This document shows, one piece after another, positions 36,544 through 45,776 of a DNA stretch of 64,000 nt (position 1 is its first letter; each line of letters begins with the position of its first letter). The notes beneath the pieces were generated by a model that had not been told where the DNA came from, made no database searches, and was given only the letters and a program-made list of their open reading frames with translations. Origin of the DNA: an uncultured Proteiniphilum sp. (GTDB taxonomy: Bacteria; Bacteroidota; Bacteroidia; Bacteroidales; Dysgonomonadaceae); the NCBI GenBank assembly GCA_927407015.1, contig CAKMJT010000013.1:17072-81071 (forward strand). Reading direction: 5' to 3'. The translations under genes were made by a program, and so were the position numbers.

Positions 36544-37173
36544 TCAGCCGATGGCCCAGGTCAGTACGTAATCGGGATGCACTTCATAGTGGACGTCAAA
36601 CGATTGTGCACCGACAGTTTTGGTTTCCGTTGCCTTGATGATGCCGTCCGTAACGGGTGTGAAAGGTTGGATGTGAAGATGTTTCCTGAAGTCGATGCCC
36701 TGTTTGTTCATCAACTTAAACAAGCTCTCTTTTGCCGACCAGTGCAGCAACTGATGGGTTGTTTTCTGGGACGGATCGATATATTCCTCATCTGAGATAA
36801 ATTTTCCGGCAATTTTGATGATTCTTTCCGACAGGGTTTCAATATCAATGCCGACAGGAAATTGTTCATGCAGCAGGATTGCCGCATATGCCCTGGTGTG
36901 GGAGATACTTATAAACTTACTTCCTTCTGCCAGAAAAGGACTTCCGTCTTCCCGGTTGTGAATGATCTGTTCTTCTCCCAGAATCTTCAGCAACATGATG
37001 CGGGTGGACAGCCATTCAATGGATCGTCTTTCGGAACGTACCCCTGCTACATATTCCAAAGCCTGGGGACGCAAATTATCAGGGAAAAGATGCAACAGTT
37101 CCTCCCGTGATTCATCCATTTTCCAGATTCCCAGCAACCCTCCTTTGTCGGTATGTTCTTTCCTGATCAGCAT
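36544..37173 (-). CDS. 4'-phosphopantetheinyl transferase family protein
   Basis: This is a 209-residue Sfp-type enzyme that moves phosphopantetheine from CoA to a carrier protein. FISISHTRAYAAI near residue 87, the metal-binding motif VGIDIE near residue 107 and WSAKESLFKLMN near residue 148 are the family signatures. It lies 32 bases behind gldE and probably shares its transcript. The carrier-protein target is not evident nearby. Confidence 0.88.
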   Translation of the reverse strand: MLIRKEHTDKGGLLGIWKMDESREELLHLFPDNLRPQALEYVAGVRSERRSIEWLSTRIMLLKILGEEQIIHNREDGSPFLAEGSKFISISHTRAYAAILLHEQFPVGIDIETLSERIIKIAGKFISDEEYIDPSQKTTHQLLHWSAKESLFKLMNKQGIDFRKHLHIQPFTPVTDGIIKATETKTVGAQSFDVHYEVHPDYVLTWAIG

Positions 37174-37204
37174 TCGTTGTTCTTATAGGGTAGGCCTGAC
37201 GCAA

Positions 37205-38539
37205 TCATTCTTCATCCTTCCTGTTTTTTGGCGGGATATAGCGAACCTTCGTAATTCGTTTCTTGCTCAGCTCCTCTGCCTGAAAAGTATGTTTTTTGTA
37301 GGTGAAGCTCTCTTTTCGTTTTGGAAAGTCGCCTTTCAGCTCCAGAAGCAGCCCGGCAAGTGTATCTGCTTCTTCCGATATCTTCTCAAAATCTTTCTCC
37401 GGCAGGCTGGTGATTTTAATGAACTCCTCCAGCGGAGTCTTCCCTTCGAAGATATAGGAACCGTCTGAAGCTATACTGAAAAAGGGCAGCTCTTCATCGT
37501 ATTCGTCACTGATGTCCCCTACAATCTCCTCGAGAATATCTTCCATCGTAACCAATCCAGATGTGCCGCCATATTCATCCACCACGATGGCCATATGATT
37601 CTTGTTGGCGCGGAATTCTTCCAGCAAATCATCGATCCGTTTGGTACCCGGAACGAAATAGGCAGGGCGTATGAGAGACTGCCACTTGAAATTGTCGGCT
37701 TTTCCCAGATGCGGCAGCAGATCCTTCACATACAGGATTCCCTTGATATTGTCGGGATTACCGGTATAGACGGGTATACGCGAAAAACCGGCTTCTACAA
37801 TAAAATCAATCACCTCCCTGAAGAGTGTTTGCGAATCGATGGCTACCATATCGATTCTGGAGACGAGGATATCGTCTACTACCTTGTCTTTGAATCGGAT
37901 AATGCCTTCCAGCATATCTTTTTCCTGCTCATGTGTGATCTCGTTCGAGGTAATCTCAAGGGCCTTGGAAAGATCATCCACCGATATTTCATGTTTCCGC
38001 TGTATAATGGAGTAGCTGAATATGTTTGTAGATTTGACGAGTAAAGAGGAAAAGGGACTCATCAGCCAGTTCACCAGCTGGATAAATGGAGCATTATACC
38101 CCGCAAAACGGAGTGGATCGTGCGAGGCAACCAGTTTGGGTAAGATATCCACAAGCAGGAGAATCACCGTTATGGGGATAAGGATCTCCAGAAAAAGTGT
38201 TTCGACTATACCCCGTTGAAACCAGGGTAGTCTGTGTAGAAATACGATAATGAGTACGGTGATGGTTACGTTCAGTAAATGAAAAGCGACAACAATCGAA
38301 GCCAGGAGCTTTTCCGGTTTGCGGAGAAGGGTAGTGATACGGTTTTTTCTATGCTCACCGGTGTGGTGCGATTCATCGTCAAAGTTTTGTTTTACCGTGA
38401 AAAAGGCTACCTCCGATCCAGAAATAATTGCATTTAAAATAATCAGCAGAAGGAGGAGTGCCATGAAAAAATAATCAGATACTGCCGGCAGGAAAGTCGG
38501 AAGGTTCAGTAATAAAAACGATAAAGGGTCGGGATCCAA
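37205..38539 (-). CDS. gldE: Gliding motility-associated protein GldE (CNNM/CorC-type)
   Basis: This 444-residue protein has a DUF21 membrane domain (LLLLIILNAIISGSEVAFFTV near residue 30, further helices to about 180), paired CBS domains (ISRIDMVAIDSQ; RIPVYTGNPDNIKGILYVKDLL near 265; NHMAIVVDEYGGTSGLVTMEDILEEIVGDI near 320) and a C-terminal CorC/HlyC domain. It resembles Mg2+/Co2+ transport-associated proteins. The name gldE follows its position beside ssb and mutY. Bacteroidales that do not glide also carry it, so a motility role is not implied. Confidence 0.88.
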   Translation of the reverse strand: MDPDPLSFLLLNLPTFLPAVSDYFFMALLLLLIILNAIISGSEVAFFTVKQNFDDESHHTGEHRKNRITTLLRKPEKLLASIVVAFHLLNVTITVLIIVFLHRLPWFQRGIVETLFLEILIPITVILLLVDILPKLVASHDPLRFAGYNAPFIQLVNWLMSPFSSLLVKSTNIFSYSIIQRKHEISVDDLSKALEITSNEITHEQEKDMLEGIIRFKDKVVDDILVSRIDMVAIDSQTLFREVIDFIVEAGFSRIPVYTGNPDNIKGILYVKDLLPHLGKADNFKWQSLIRPAYFVPGTKRIDDLLEEFRANKNHMAIVVDEYGGTSGLVTMEDILEEIVGDISDEYDEELPFFSIASDGSYIFEGKTPLEEFIKITSLPEKDFEKISEEADTLAGLLLELKGDFPKRKESFTYKKHTFQAEELSKKRITKVRYIPPKNRKDEE

Positions 38540-38631
38540 GTGACTGTTTTTTTAATGAAATAAAGAGAATGTTTTATCGCCTTACCGGATGAAAAGAGGT
38601 AAAACATTCTCCCGTTCATACTGTTGTTTAA

Positions 38632-39075
38632 TTAAAATGGCAAATCATCCACATCCGATACTTCACCGGGGATTTCAGGAGTGTCGCCGGCATTCGAGAA
38701 ATCATGCCTGCTACCGCCATTTTCACCTTCTCCGCTTCCTGATTTGCGGGTCAGCAATTCAATATTATCCGCCACCACTTCGGTAATGTATCTCTTCACA
38801 CCGTTCTGGTCGTCATAAGAGCGGGAGCGTATCTTCCCCTCCACGTAAAGCATCGTTCCCTTTTTCACAAATTTTTCCGCAATCTGTGCCAATCCTCTCC
38901 AACAAACAATGTTGTGCCATTCCGTCCGTTCAGGTACCTGAGTGCCGCCTGAAGTGGTGTAACCCCTTTCACTGGTTGCGAGTGAGAAATTAGCCTTCGC
39001 AACGTCATTGTCAAAATACTTCATTTCAGGGTCTTTTCCCACATTTCCAACTAAGATAACTTTGTTCACAGACAT
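38632..39075 (-). CDS. ssb: Single-stranded DNA-binding protein
   Basis: This is a 147-residue SSB with an N-terminal OB fold (MSVNKVILVGNVGKDPEMKY, TEWHNIVCWRGLAQIAEKF, YVEGKIRSRSYDD) and a disordered tail ending in the interaction tip SDVDDLPF. That tip recruits RecQ, RecJ, PriA and other partners, several of which are encoded in this window. It lies between mutY and gldE in a reverse-strand cluster. Confidence 0.97.
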   Translation of the reverse strand: MSVNKVILVGNVGKDPEMKYFDNDVAKANFSLATSERGYTTSGGTQVPERTEWHNIVCWRGLAQIAEKFVKKGTMLYVEGKIRSRSYDDQNGVKRYITEVVADNIELLTRKSGSGEGENGGSRHDFSNAGDTPEIPGEVSDVDDLPF

Positions 39076-39159
39076 AACTTAATAATTTTTTGGTTTAAGA
39101 ATAATTTACGCTACAAAAGCAAAATTAGACATAATTTTGTAATTAACCATAATAACTTT

Positions 39160-40230
39160 CTAAATTGTTTCAAGATATTTGTGTGTTAATCTTGATATTG
39201 GATAGTCAGAAAGGTTTGCTTTCTCAACGCTGATGACCGGCTGTGATTGTCGGTAGGTAAATTGATCGGGGATAATTACCCTGTAAAAATTGGTATGTAT
39301 CACCTGATGCGTCAGTTGATGTTTCAAAGTCAACGGATAGTCCACCGACAGGGAAGGGATACCGGAGAAGAGGTCCCGAAATTCGGGCATTTGCTCCAGT
39401 TGCATAAAATCTACCGGTGAGGATGTTTCGATCAGGGGGAACTCGTAGAGGTTCTTCCAGATATCGGCATGATCCCGTTTCTGCAGGTAGGTTTTATCAC
39501 CGTCAACGATATGAAAATAATTGAAATAACGGTTTTTGATGGTGTTCTTGCGGTTTATCACCGGAAAATCGGCCACGCGGCGCAGGGAGTAGGCCATACA
39601 GGCCGACTGCAGCGGACAATCGGCACATTTGGGTTGCCGGGGCGTACAGATGACAGATCCAAAATCCATGATACCCTGGTTATATGTGCCCGGATGATCC
39701 CGGTCAATCAGCTGTTGCGCAATCTCTGTGATGGTTTTTATCCCGTCTGACGTATGGATGGGTGTTTCAATGGCAAACAGACGGGCGATTACCCTGAACA
39801 CATTGCCGTCGACAACGGCAAAGGGCCCGTTGAAGGCGATGGAAGTGATTGCTGCTGCCGTGTACGCGCCAATACCCTTGAGGGAAAGGATATCGGAATA
39901 GTGACTCGGAAACCGTCCGTTGAAGCGGCTTACAATCTGTTTTGCCGCTGCATGCATATTCCGGGCACGTGAATAATAGCCCAGACCCTGCCATAGCTTC
40001 AGTACCTCCTGCTCATTTGCTTCGGCGAGCAGGTGCACGTTGGGAAACCGGCGCATGAAACGTACATAATAATCGCTTCCCTGTGCGACCCTCGTTTGTT
40101 GTAAGATCACTTCCGAAATCCATACACTGTAGGCATCGGTTGTTTCACGCCAGGGCAGATCGCGTTTATTCTCCTTATACCAATCCAATAACCGTGTTGT
40201 GATGACCGGCAACGCTGCTGATTTTTTCAT
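39160..40230 (-). CDS. mutY: A/G-specific adenine glycosylase
   Basis: MutY removes adenine mispaired with 8-oxoguanine. The helix-hairpin-helix with catalytic Asp (LKGIGAYTAAAITSIAF ... VVDGNVFRV) is near residues 115-145. The [4Fe-4S] ligands are in CTPRQPKCADCPLQSAC near residue 195, and the C-terminal MutT-like domain follows. At 356 residues it is full length. It is the first gene of the mutY-ssb-gldE-PPTase cluster and diverges from the HU gene. Confidence 0.95.
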   Translation of the reverse strand: MKKSAALPVITTRLLDWYKENKRDLPWRETTDAYSVWISEVILQQTRVAQGSDYYVRFMRRFPNVHLLAEANEQEVLKLWQGLGYYSRARNMHAAAKQIVSRFNGRFPSHYSDILSLKGIGAYTAAAITSIAFNGPFAVVDGNVFRVIARLFAIETPIHTSDGIKTITEIAQQLIDRDHPGTYNQGIMDFGSVICTPRQPKCADCPLQSACMAYSLRRVADFPVINRKNTIKNRYFNYFHIVDGDKTYLQKRDHADIWKNLYEFPLIETSSPVDFMQLEQMPEFRDLFSGIPSLSVDYPLTLKHQLTHQVIHTNFYRVIIPDQFTYRQSQPVISVEKANLSDYPISRLTHKYLETI

Positions 40231-40249
40231 TTCATCATTAATTATACTA

Positions 40250-40257
40250 CAAAACTA
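40250..40257 (-). promoter_or_regulatory. Promoter of the mutY cluster
   Basis: The reverse strand reads TAGTTTTG (TAnnTTTG), 20 bases before the mutY start codon. Confidence 0.5.
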
Positions 40258-40340
40258 ATCCAAAAAGTGCATATTTGATGAAAATTGAGAAAAAACGTAA
40301 AATTTCCCTGCAATTATTTTTCGGGTTGAAAAAAAAGCTA

Positions 40341-40348
40341 TATATTTG
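40341..40348 (+). promoter_or_regulatory. Promoter of the HU gene
   Basis: TATATTTG matches TAnnTTTG and gives a leader of about 50 bases before the HU start. Confidence 0.65.
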
Positions 40349-40406
40349 CAATCCAAAATTTTACTAATTGACCAACGCTATTATTAATATTTAAAATATA
40401 ACTAAA

Positions 40407-40688
40407 ATGACTAAAGCAGACATTGTAAATGAGATTGCAAAGAACACTGGTGTGGATAAAGCGTCAGTATTGGCAACAGTTGAATCTTTTATGGATGTGG
40501 TGAAAGATTCTTTGGCTGGCAACGAAAATGTATATTTAAGAGGGTTCGGCAGCTTCATCGTGAAAAAAAGAGCACAGAAAACAGCGCGCAACATTTCAAA
40601 GAACACCACCATCATCATCCCAGAACACAATATTCCTGCTTTCAAACCGGCTAAAACGTTTGTAGCTCAGGTGAAAGGGACCAAATAA
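40407..40688 (+). CDS. hup: HU family DNA-binding protein
   Basis: This 93-residue HU/IHF-type nucleoid protein begins MTKADIVNEIAKNTGVDK. The DNA-bending arm region is recognised by LRGFGSFIVKKRAQKTARNISKNT. It diverges from mutY and is followed by a tiny basic protein gene, an arrangement that recurs in Bacteroidota. Confidence 0.95.
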   Translation: MTKADIVNEIAKNTGVDKASVLATVESFMDVVKDSLAGNENVYLRGFGSFIVKKRAQKTARNISKNTTIIIPEHNIPAFKPAKTFVAQVKGTK

Positions 40689-40712
40689 TTTAAATTAAAA
40701 GGAGAAATAACG

Positions 40713-40805
40713 ATGCCAAGCGGAAAAAAAAGAAAAAGGCATAAAATGTCTGTCCACAAACGTAAGAAAAGACTGAGAAAAAACAGGCACAAAAAGAAAA
40801 AATAG
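40713..40805 (+). CDS. Tiny basic protein of the AURKAIP1/COX24 type
   Basis: This 30-residue protein, MPSGKKRKRHKMSVHKRKKR followed by LRKNRHKKKK, is more than half Lys and Arg. The KRKRHKMS...HKRKKRLRK pattern is that of the AURKAIP1/COX24 family, whose mitochondrial and mycobacterial relatives (mS38, bS22) are ribosomal small-subunit proteins. A ribosomal role here is inference. It begins 24 bases behind the HU gene, preceded by AAGGAG, a rare Shine-Dalgarno-like sequence for this organism. Confidence 0.8.
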   Translation: MPSGKKRKRHKMSVHKRKKRLRKNRHKKKK

Positions 40806-40837
40806 GCCCGTAACACTTTTTTTACAACCATATACAG

Positions 40838-40879
40838 GAACAAACTTATCAAAAAACCATACGGGAATTAAGTTTGTTC
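40838..40879 (+). terminator. Hairpin terminator behind HU and the tiny basic protein
   Basis: GAACAAACTTA and TAAGTTTGTTC form a perfect 11-bp stem with a 20-base loop, followed by a short T-rich stretch. It separates this transcript from the ribonuclease gene. Confidence 0.6.
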
Positions 40880-40979
40880 TTTGTGTATAAAACAGGGGAA
40901 AGGTTCAGGAGTGAACTTCCTTTCTGTTGTGAAGACAGAAGCCCAAAATTAGTATGAAAACATTAAAAAAAGAACAATT

Positions 40980-42548
40980 GTGACAAGCGAACTTGTTGTA
41001 GATGTTCAACCCAAGGAAATCACCATTGCGGTTCTCGAAGACAAGAAACTGGTAGAACTGCAACAGGAAAGCCTGGAAGGCTCTTTCGCGGTTGGAAATA
41101 TCTACATGGGCAAAGTAAAAAAACTGATGCCCGCCCTTAACGCTGCATTTGTGAATGTGGGACACAAAAAGGACGCTTTTCTTCACTACTTGGATTTAGG
41201 GGTTGAATTCAACTCGATTCTGGATTTCCAGAAGCAGGTTGAAGACAAAAAAAGGATTCCGCAACTTCAGAAGATGAAGCTGCAACCCGATATCGATAAA
41301 GAAGGTTCCATCTCGGACATGCTGAAGGTTGGACAGGAAATATTGGTGCAAATAGCCAAAGAGCCTATCTCTACCAAAGGACCGAGACTGACAGCCGAGA
41401 TTTCATTCGCGGGACGTTTTATGGTGTTGATTCCATTCATCGACCGTGTATCGGTATCGCAAAAAATCAAATCGCGCGAGGAGCGCGCCCGACTCCGGCA
41501 ACTCATTCAAAGTATCAAACCCAAGAATTTCGGCGTGATTATACGTACGAATGCCGAAGGTAAACGAGTTGCGGATCTCGATGCAGAACTGAAAGTGCTG
41601 GTCAGGAAATGGGAAGACAATATCGGGAAGATACAGAAAGCCAAGGCTCCTACCCTCATTTATGAGGAGACAGGGCGAACGGTAGCTCTGTTAAGAGATA
41701 TTTTCAGTCCCTCTTTCGAGCAGATACATGTCAATGACAGAGATGTATCGAGACAGATAGCTGATTATGTAAGCATTATCGCACCGGACAGAAAGAATGT
41801 TGTAAAGGAATACAACGGTGCATTGCCCATTTTAGATCATTTCGGCATCACGAAACAGATTAAATCGCTCTTTGGAAAAACTGTTACGTTTAAAAACGGT
41901 GCTTACCTGATCATTGAACATACCGAGGCACTGCATGTTGTCGATGTCAACAGCGGTAACCGCAACAAATCGAAGCTGGGTCAGGAAGACAGCGCTTATG
42001 AGGTGAATGTGGCCGCCGCCGAGGAAATAGCCCGTCAATTGCGATTGCGGGATATGGGAGGCATCATCGTTATCGACTTTATCGATATGAGTAAAGGTGA
42101 CCATCGCAATAAGCTCCTCGCAAGGATGCAGGAACTGATGGCGCCCGACAGAGCCAAGCATAACATTTTGCCATTGAGTAAGTTCGGGTTAATGCAGATC
42201 ACACGTCAGCGTGTACGTCCCGAAATGGAAGTTGCCACAAGCGAAGTATGCCCCACTTGCTTTGGTAAAGGAAAAATAAAATCATCGATTCTTTTCACTG
42301 ATACTTTGGAAGGGAAAATCGATTATTTGGTTAACAAGTTAAAAGTGAAGAAATTCAGTCTGCACATACATCCTTATGTTGCAGCGTACGTTCAGCAGGG
42401 TCTGTTTTCGTTGAAGTACCGGTGGAAGAAAAAATATAATGTAGGAATGAAAATTATTCCCGATCAGAAGCTCGGGTTCCTGCAATATCTGTTTTTTGAC
42501 ACTGAGGGAAACGAAATCGATCTGAAAGAAGAGATTGAAATGAAATAA
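40980..42548 (+). CDS. rng: Ribonuclease G/E family protein
   Basis: This 522-residue RNase E/G-type endonuclease acts in rRNA and mRNA processing. The S1-like N-terminal domain (IYMGKVKKLMPALNAAFVNVG, near residue 40), the catalytic DNase I-like part with HVVDVNSGNR near residue 320 and MGGIIVIDFIDM near residue 360, and the zinc-link cysteines CPTCFGKG near residue 423 are visible. The start codon is GTG (V/MTSELVVDVQPKE), the conserved N-terminus. There is no long RNase E-type degradosome tail. Confidence 0.94.
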   Translation: MTSELVVDVQPKEITIAVLEDKKLVELQQESLEGSFAVGNIYMGKVKKLMPALNAAFVNVGHKKDAFLHYLDLGVEFNSILDFQKQVEDKKRIPQLQKMKLQPDIDKEGSISDMLKVGQEILVQIAKEPISTKGPRLTAEISFAGRFMVLIPFIDRVSVSQKIKSREERARLRQLIQSIKPKNFGVIIRTNAEGKRVADLDAELKVLVRKWEDNIGKIQKAKAPTLIYEETGRTVALLRDIFSPSFEQIHVNDRDVSRQIADYVSIIAPDRKNVVKEYNGALPILDHFGITKQIKSLFGKTVTFKNGAYLIIEHTEALHVVDVNSGNRNKSKLGQEDSAYEVNVAAAEEIARQLRLRDMGGIIVIDFIDMSKGDHRNKLLARMQELMAPDRAKHNILPLSKFGLMQITRQRVRPEMEVATSEVCPTCFGKGKIKSSILFTDTLEGKIDYLVNKLKVKKFSLHIHPYVAAYVQQGLFSLKYRWKKKYNVGMKIIPDQKLGFLQYLFFDTEGNEIDLKEEIEMK

Positions 42549-42580
42549 CGCTCTGTGAGAGCGAAACGATAAAGCGGATA

Positions 42581-42614
42581 AAAACCGGTATGACGAAAGT
42601 GATGCCGGTTTTTT
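42581..42614 (+). terminator. Terminator of the ribonuclease gene
   Basis: AAAACCGGTAT and ATGCCGGTTTT form an 11-bp stem with one G-T pair and end in TTTTTT. A small hairpin (CGCTCT-GTG-AGAGCG) precedes it directly behind the stop codon. Confidence 0.85.
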
Positions 42615-42626
42615 GGGTATATGCTG

Positions 42627-44864
42627 TCACAGTGGATCCACATCGTAATAAAGTGTTACATACTTCCATTCAGGGAAGCTCCGCAGCCTGACTTCCGTTT
42701 TTTTCAGGATGTCGCGCACCCGCTGGGGCGATAGCCCGTTTTCCAGCTTCAGCAGTATTTCACGGATGTGGTATAACTGTATCCGGCTCACGATGGGTTT
42801 ATTGGGACCCAGCGTACGTTCATACAGCGATTCTCTCAGCATACCTGCCAACGAGGCTGCTGCTGCTTCTGCTTTTTGTTCCTGCTTATGTTTTAACACG
42901 ATACGGATCAGGCGGTAAAACGGTGGATAATGAAACAGCTTTCGTTCAGACAGCTGTGCCCGGAAGAATGCCTCGTAATCATTGTTACGGACATACGCGA
43001 AGACGGGCTGACCGGGATCTGTACACTGGATGATGACCGTCCCCTGTCTGTTTTTTCGACCTGCACGCCCTGCGGCCTGGGTCATCAGCTGAAAACCCCG
43101 CTCATGCGAACGAAAATCGGGGTAATTGAGCAATGAGTCCGCTGAAATAATACCCACCACCCTTACATTGTCAAAATCAAGCCCCTTGGAAAGCATCTGC
43201 GTGCCTACCAGGATCTGGATCCTCTTCTCCTGGAAGCCGGTGATGATCTGCTCGTAGGCGTCCTTACTGCGTGTACTGTCCATGTCCATTCTTGCCACCA
43301 CGCTGCCGGGAAACAGGTGCGACACCTCCTCCTCGAGCTGTTCTGTTCCCAGTCCAAGGGGTACAAGACTCTTTTCATGACACGAGGGACATTCTGCCGG
43401 CAGCCGATAGGAGCTGTTGCAGTAATGGCACACCAGTTTGCTGCTTTTCTTGTGATAGGTGAGCGACACATCGCAGCGTCTGCATTTGGGTACCCAGCCA
43501 CACTGCTTACACTCGATCAGGGGTGCGAAACCCCGGCGGTTGCGAAACAGGATAGCCTGCTCCCCGTTTTCCAGTGCTGCTCCTATTTGTTCAATCAGTG
43601 CCGGCGCCAGCAGCGTTTTCATCTTTTTCTTCCTGCGTAACTCACGGCTGTTCTCCAGCCGGATGACAGGCATCTTCAGTCCGTTATAGCGCGCTGTCAG
43701 CGTGACCAGCCCATATTTCCCCGTCTGTGCGTTATAGTAGGTCTCCACCGAGGGGGTGGCCGATCCCAGCAGCGTCTTTGCCCCGAAGAAACGGGCCAGC
43801 ATGATGGCTGTATCACGTGCGTGGTAGCGGGGTGCCGGATCCTGCTGCTTGTAGCTTGCCTCATGTTCCTCATCCACGATGACCAGCCCCAGGTGCTGGT
43901 AGGGAAGGAACAGTGAAGAACGCACGCCCATGATGATCTCATAGGGCTGATCCGACAGCATTTTCTGCCAGATCTCCGCCCGCTCGTTATCGTTGATTCT
44001 GGAATGATAGATGCCCAGCCTGTTGCCGAAAACAGCTTTCAGTCGCTCTGTATGCTGTGTGGTCAGCGCTATTTCCGGCAGCAGGTAAAGCGTCTGTTTC
44101 CCTTCCGCCAGATATTGCTGTATGAGATGGATATAGATCTCTGTTTTTCCGCTCGATGTCACACCGTGCAGCAGCACTGTCTCTTTGTTGTCAAAGGATT
44201 CTCTTATCCCTGTCAGGGCCTGATGCTGATGGTCATTCAGCGGGAAGGGTTCGTGCGTAGGGGTGATGATGGTTTCAAGACGGCTGGTCTCAACCGGGAA
44301 GGCTGTCAGGATCTCTTTCTGCAGCAACCCGTTAAGGACAGAGGCGCTATAGGAGGAGAAGCCGGAGACCACTTTTTTACTGACGCTCCCGGTGTGGTTG
44401 GCGGTAAGATAACTCCCAATCTCATCTGCCAGTGCCTGCTGCTTCTTCGCCCTGCCGGCCATCCTGATCATCGTCTGCTGATCGAGGGAGGGGTTGATCT
44501 GAAGGAATATTTCGGTATGGGGTGTAAACTTCCGCAGCAGGTCCTCCGGTTTCATCGAGGAGGGGAGTGCTGCCTTATACACATCGCCCAGGGGAGCTAA
44601 ATAGTAAAAAGAGATCCATTCCCACAACGTCAGCTGTTGTTCGTTCACAACGGGGTGTGAATCGATGAGGGAATGAATCTCTCTGATTCCGGTGATCCCG
44701 GGAGCTTCCCGGTGAATACGGGTAATGATTCCGGTGTAATATTTCCGACTTCCGAAGGGAACAACAACCCTGAATCCTTCTCCGATCTTATTCACCATCT
44801 CCGCCGGAATGGCGTAAGTGAACCGATCGGACAGTGGAAGGGGAAGTATTACGTCAGCATACAT
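42627..44864 (-). CDS. priA: Primosomal replication restart helicase PriA
   Basis: PriA restarts collapsed replication forks. The N-terminal DNA-binding domain is followed by helicase motifs LLHGVTSSGKTEIY (Walker A, near residue 230), VIVDEEHEASYKQ (near 328) and GSATPSVE. Two zinc clusters lie near residues 455-500 (CKQCGWVPKCRRC ... CHYC ... CPSC), and MTQAAGRAGRK is motif VI. At 745 residues it is within range for Bacteroidota. Confidence 0.95.
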   Translation of the reverse strand: MYADVILPLPLSDRFTYAIPAEMVNKIGEGFRVVVPFGSRKYYTGIITRIHREAPGITGIREIHSLIDSHPVVNEQQLTLWEWISFYYLAPLGDVYKAALPSSMKPEDLLRKFTPHTEIFLQINPSLDQQTMIRMAGRAKKQQALADEIGSYLTANHTGSVSKKVVSGFSSYSASVLNGLLQKEILTAFPVETSRLETIITPTHEPFPLNDHQHQALTGIRESFDNKETVLLHGVTSSGKTEIYIHLIQQYLAEGKQTLYLLPEIALTTQHTERLKAVFGNRLGIYHSRINDNERAEIWQKMLSDQPYEIIMGVRSSLFLPYQHLGLVIVDEEHEASYKQQDPAPRYHARDTAIMLARFFGAKTLLGSATPSVETYYNAQTGKYGLVTLTARYNGLKMPVIRLENSRELRRKKKMKTLLAPALIEQIGAALENGEQAILFRNRRGFAPLIECKQCGWVPKCRRCDVSLTYHKKSSKLVCHYCNSSYRLPAECPSCHEKSLVPLGLGTEQLEEEVSHLFPGSVVARMDMDSTRSKDAYEQIITGFQEKRIQILVGTQMLSKGLDFDNVRVVGIISADSLLNYPDFRSHERGFQLMTQAAGRAGRKNRQGTVIIQCTDPGQPVFAYVRNNDYEAFFRAQLSERKLFHYPPFYRLIRIVLKHKQEQKAEAAAASLAGMLRESLYERTLGPNKPIVSRIQLYHIREILLKLENGLSPQRVRDILKKTEVRLRSFPEWKYVTLYYDVDPL

Positions 44865-44867
44865 GCA

Positions 44868-45509
44868 TCAGAAATAGATGGATCCTGTGATACTCCAGGA
44901 TTCTGATTTGCCGTTCAGGGGATCACTCCAGTCGGGTTCGTCGGCAGCATAATTATCGGTCAGTTGTGTCCGGTAGTTCACACCTACCTGTATCATTCTA
45001 AGGACTTCAAAGCCAACGCCTATATTGGCTCCTGCCTGAAACTCCTTAGCCTTTATGTCACTGGCAGCCTGATCAAAATCCAGTTCATCACCCTGGATAA
45101 GATAGCCCGCATAGGGACCAGCTGCGACATACAGTCTGAGTGGCAGCATACCCATTCCGAATTTCAACTTTGCATTGACCGGAAGCATCAGATAACGGTT
45201 GGCTATTTCACTGTCAGCTTCTGTTCCATCACCTGAGAGTCGTGCAACCGTCATGCGGTTGTCGTTATAGAGCAGCGAGGCCTCTATGCCAAGGTCGGCC
45301 ACACCCAGAGGCATAATCATCGCTTCAATGGAAGGGCCGATGCTGTACGATGTCATATTTTCGACCTTGAGCGCATCGCTGTTGAAACTCGGATTATTCA
45401 GTCCCACATCTGCTTTTACACCGAACCTGATTTGTGAGAAGGCCGGTACACTGAGCATGGCCAGCAGGAAGACGGCCACGCCGGTCTTAATCATTGATTT
45501 TGTTTTCAT
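44868..45509 (-). CDS. Outer-membrane beta-barrel protein (porin/PorT-like)
   Basis: This is a protein of about 213 residues with a signal peptide (IKTGVAVFLLAMLSVPAFSQ) and a barrel of alternating strands starting IRFGVKADVGLN and ending SWSITGSIYF, a typical outer-membrane C-terminal aromatic. It fits the outer-membrane beta-barrel (PorT-like) superfamily; ligand and role are unknown. The internal ATG (MKTKSMIK) was preferred because it starts a normal signal peptide. Confidence 0.78.
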   Translation of the reverse strand: MKTKSMIKTGVAVFLLAMLSVPAFSQIRFGVKADVGLNNPSFNSDALKVENMTSYSIGPSIEAMIMPLGVADLGIEASLLYNDNRMTVARLSGDGTEADSEIANRYLMLPVNAKLKFGMGMLPLRLYVAAGPYAGYLIQGDELDFDQAASDIKAKEFQAGANIGVGFEVLRMIQVGVNYRTQLTDNYAADEPDWSDPLNGKSESWSITGSIYF

Positions 45510-45712
45510 CTTTTGTTTGTTTAGGTAAAACATGTGATTTTCATTCTGCTTCTACGCTATGGCATGTACCGGCATTAGGCGGCATCTGCTCATCCCGTAC
45601 AGCGATAATGATGTTTGCTGATTGTTATACTTCACCACAAATCGCCATTTGTGATACCTGTTAAACAACAATGAGCTGCATTCGGTTGTTAAAGAAACAT
45701 TAAAAACGATAT

Positions 45713-45754
45713 AAAAAAAGCGTTCATCCTCCGTGAGGAGTGAAGAAACGCTTT
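45713..45754 (-). terminator. Terminator of the sdhCAB operon
   Basis: On the reverse strand AAAGCGTTT and AACGCTTT enclose an inner CTCC/GGAG stem and are followed by seven T, 22 bases beyond the sdhB stop. Confidence 0.85.
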
Positions 45755-45776
45755 GCAGGTACAGGTTTGAACCCGC

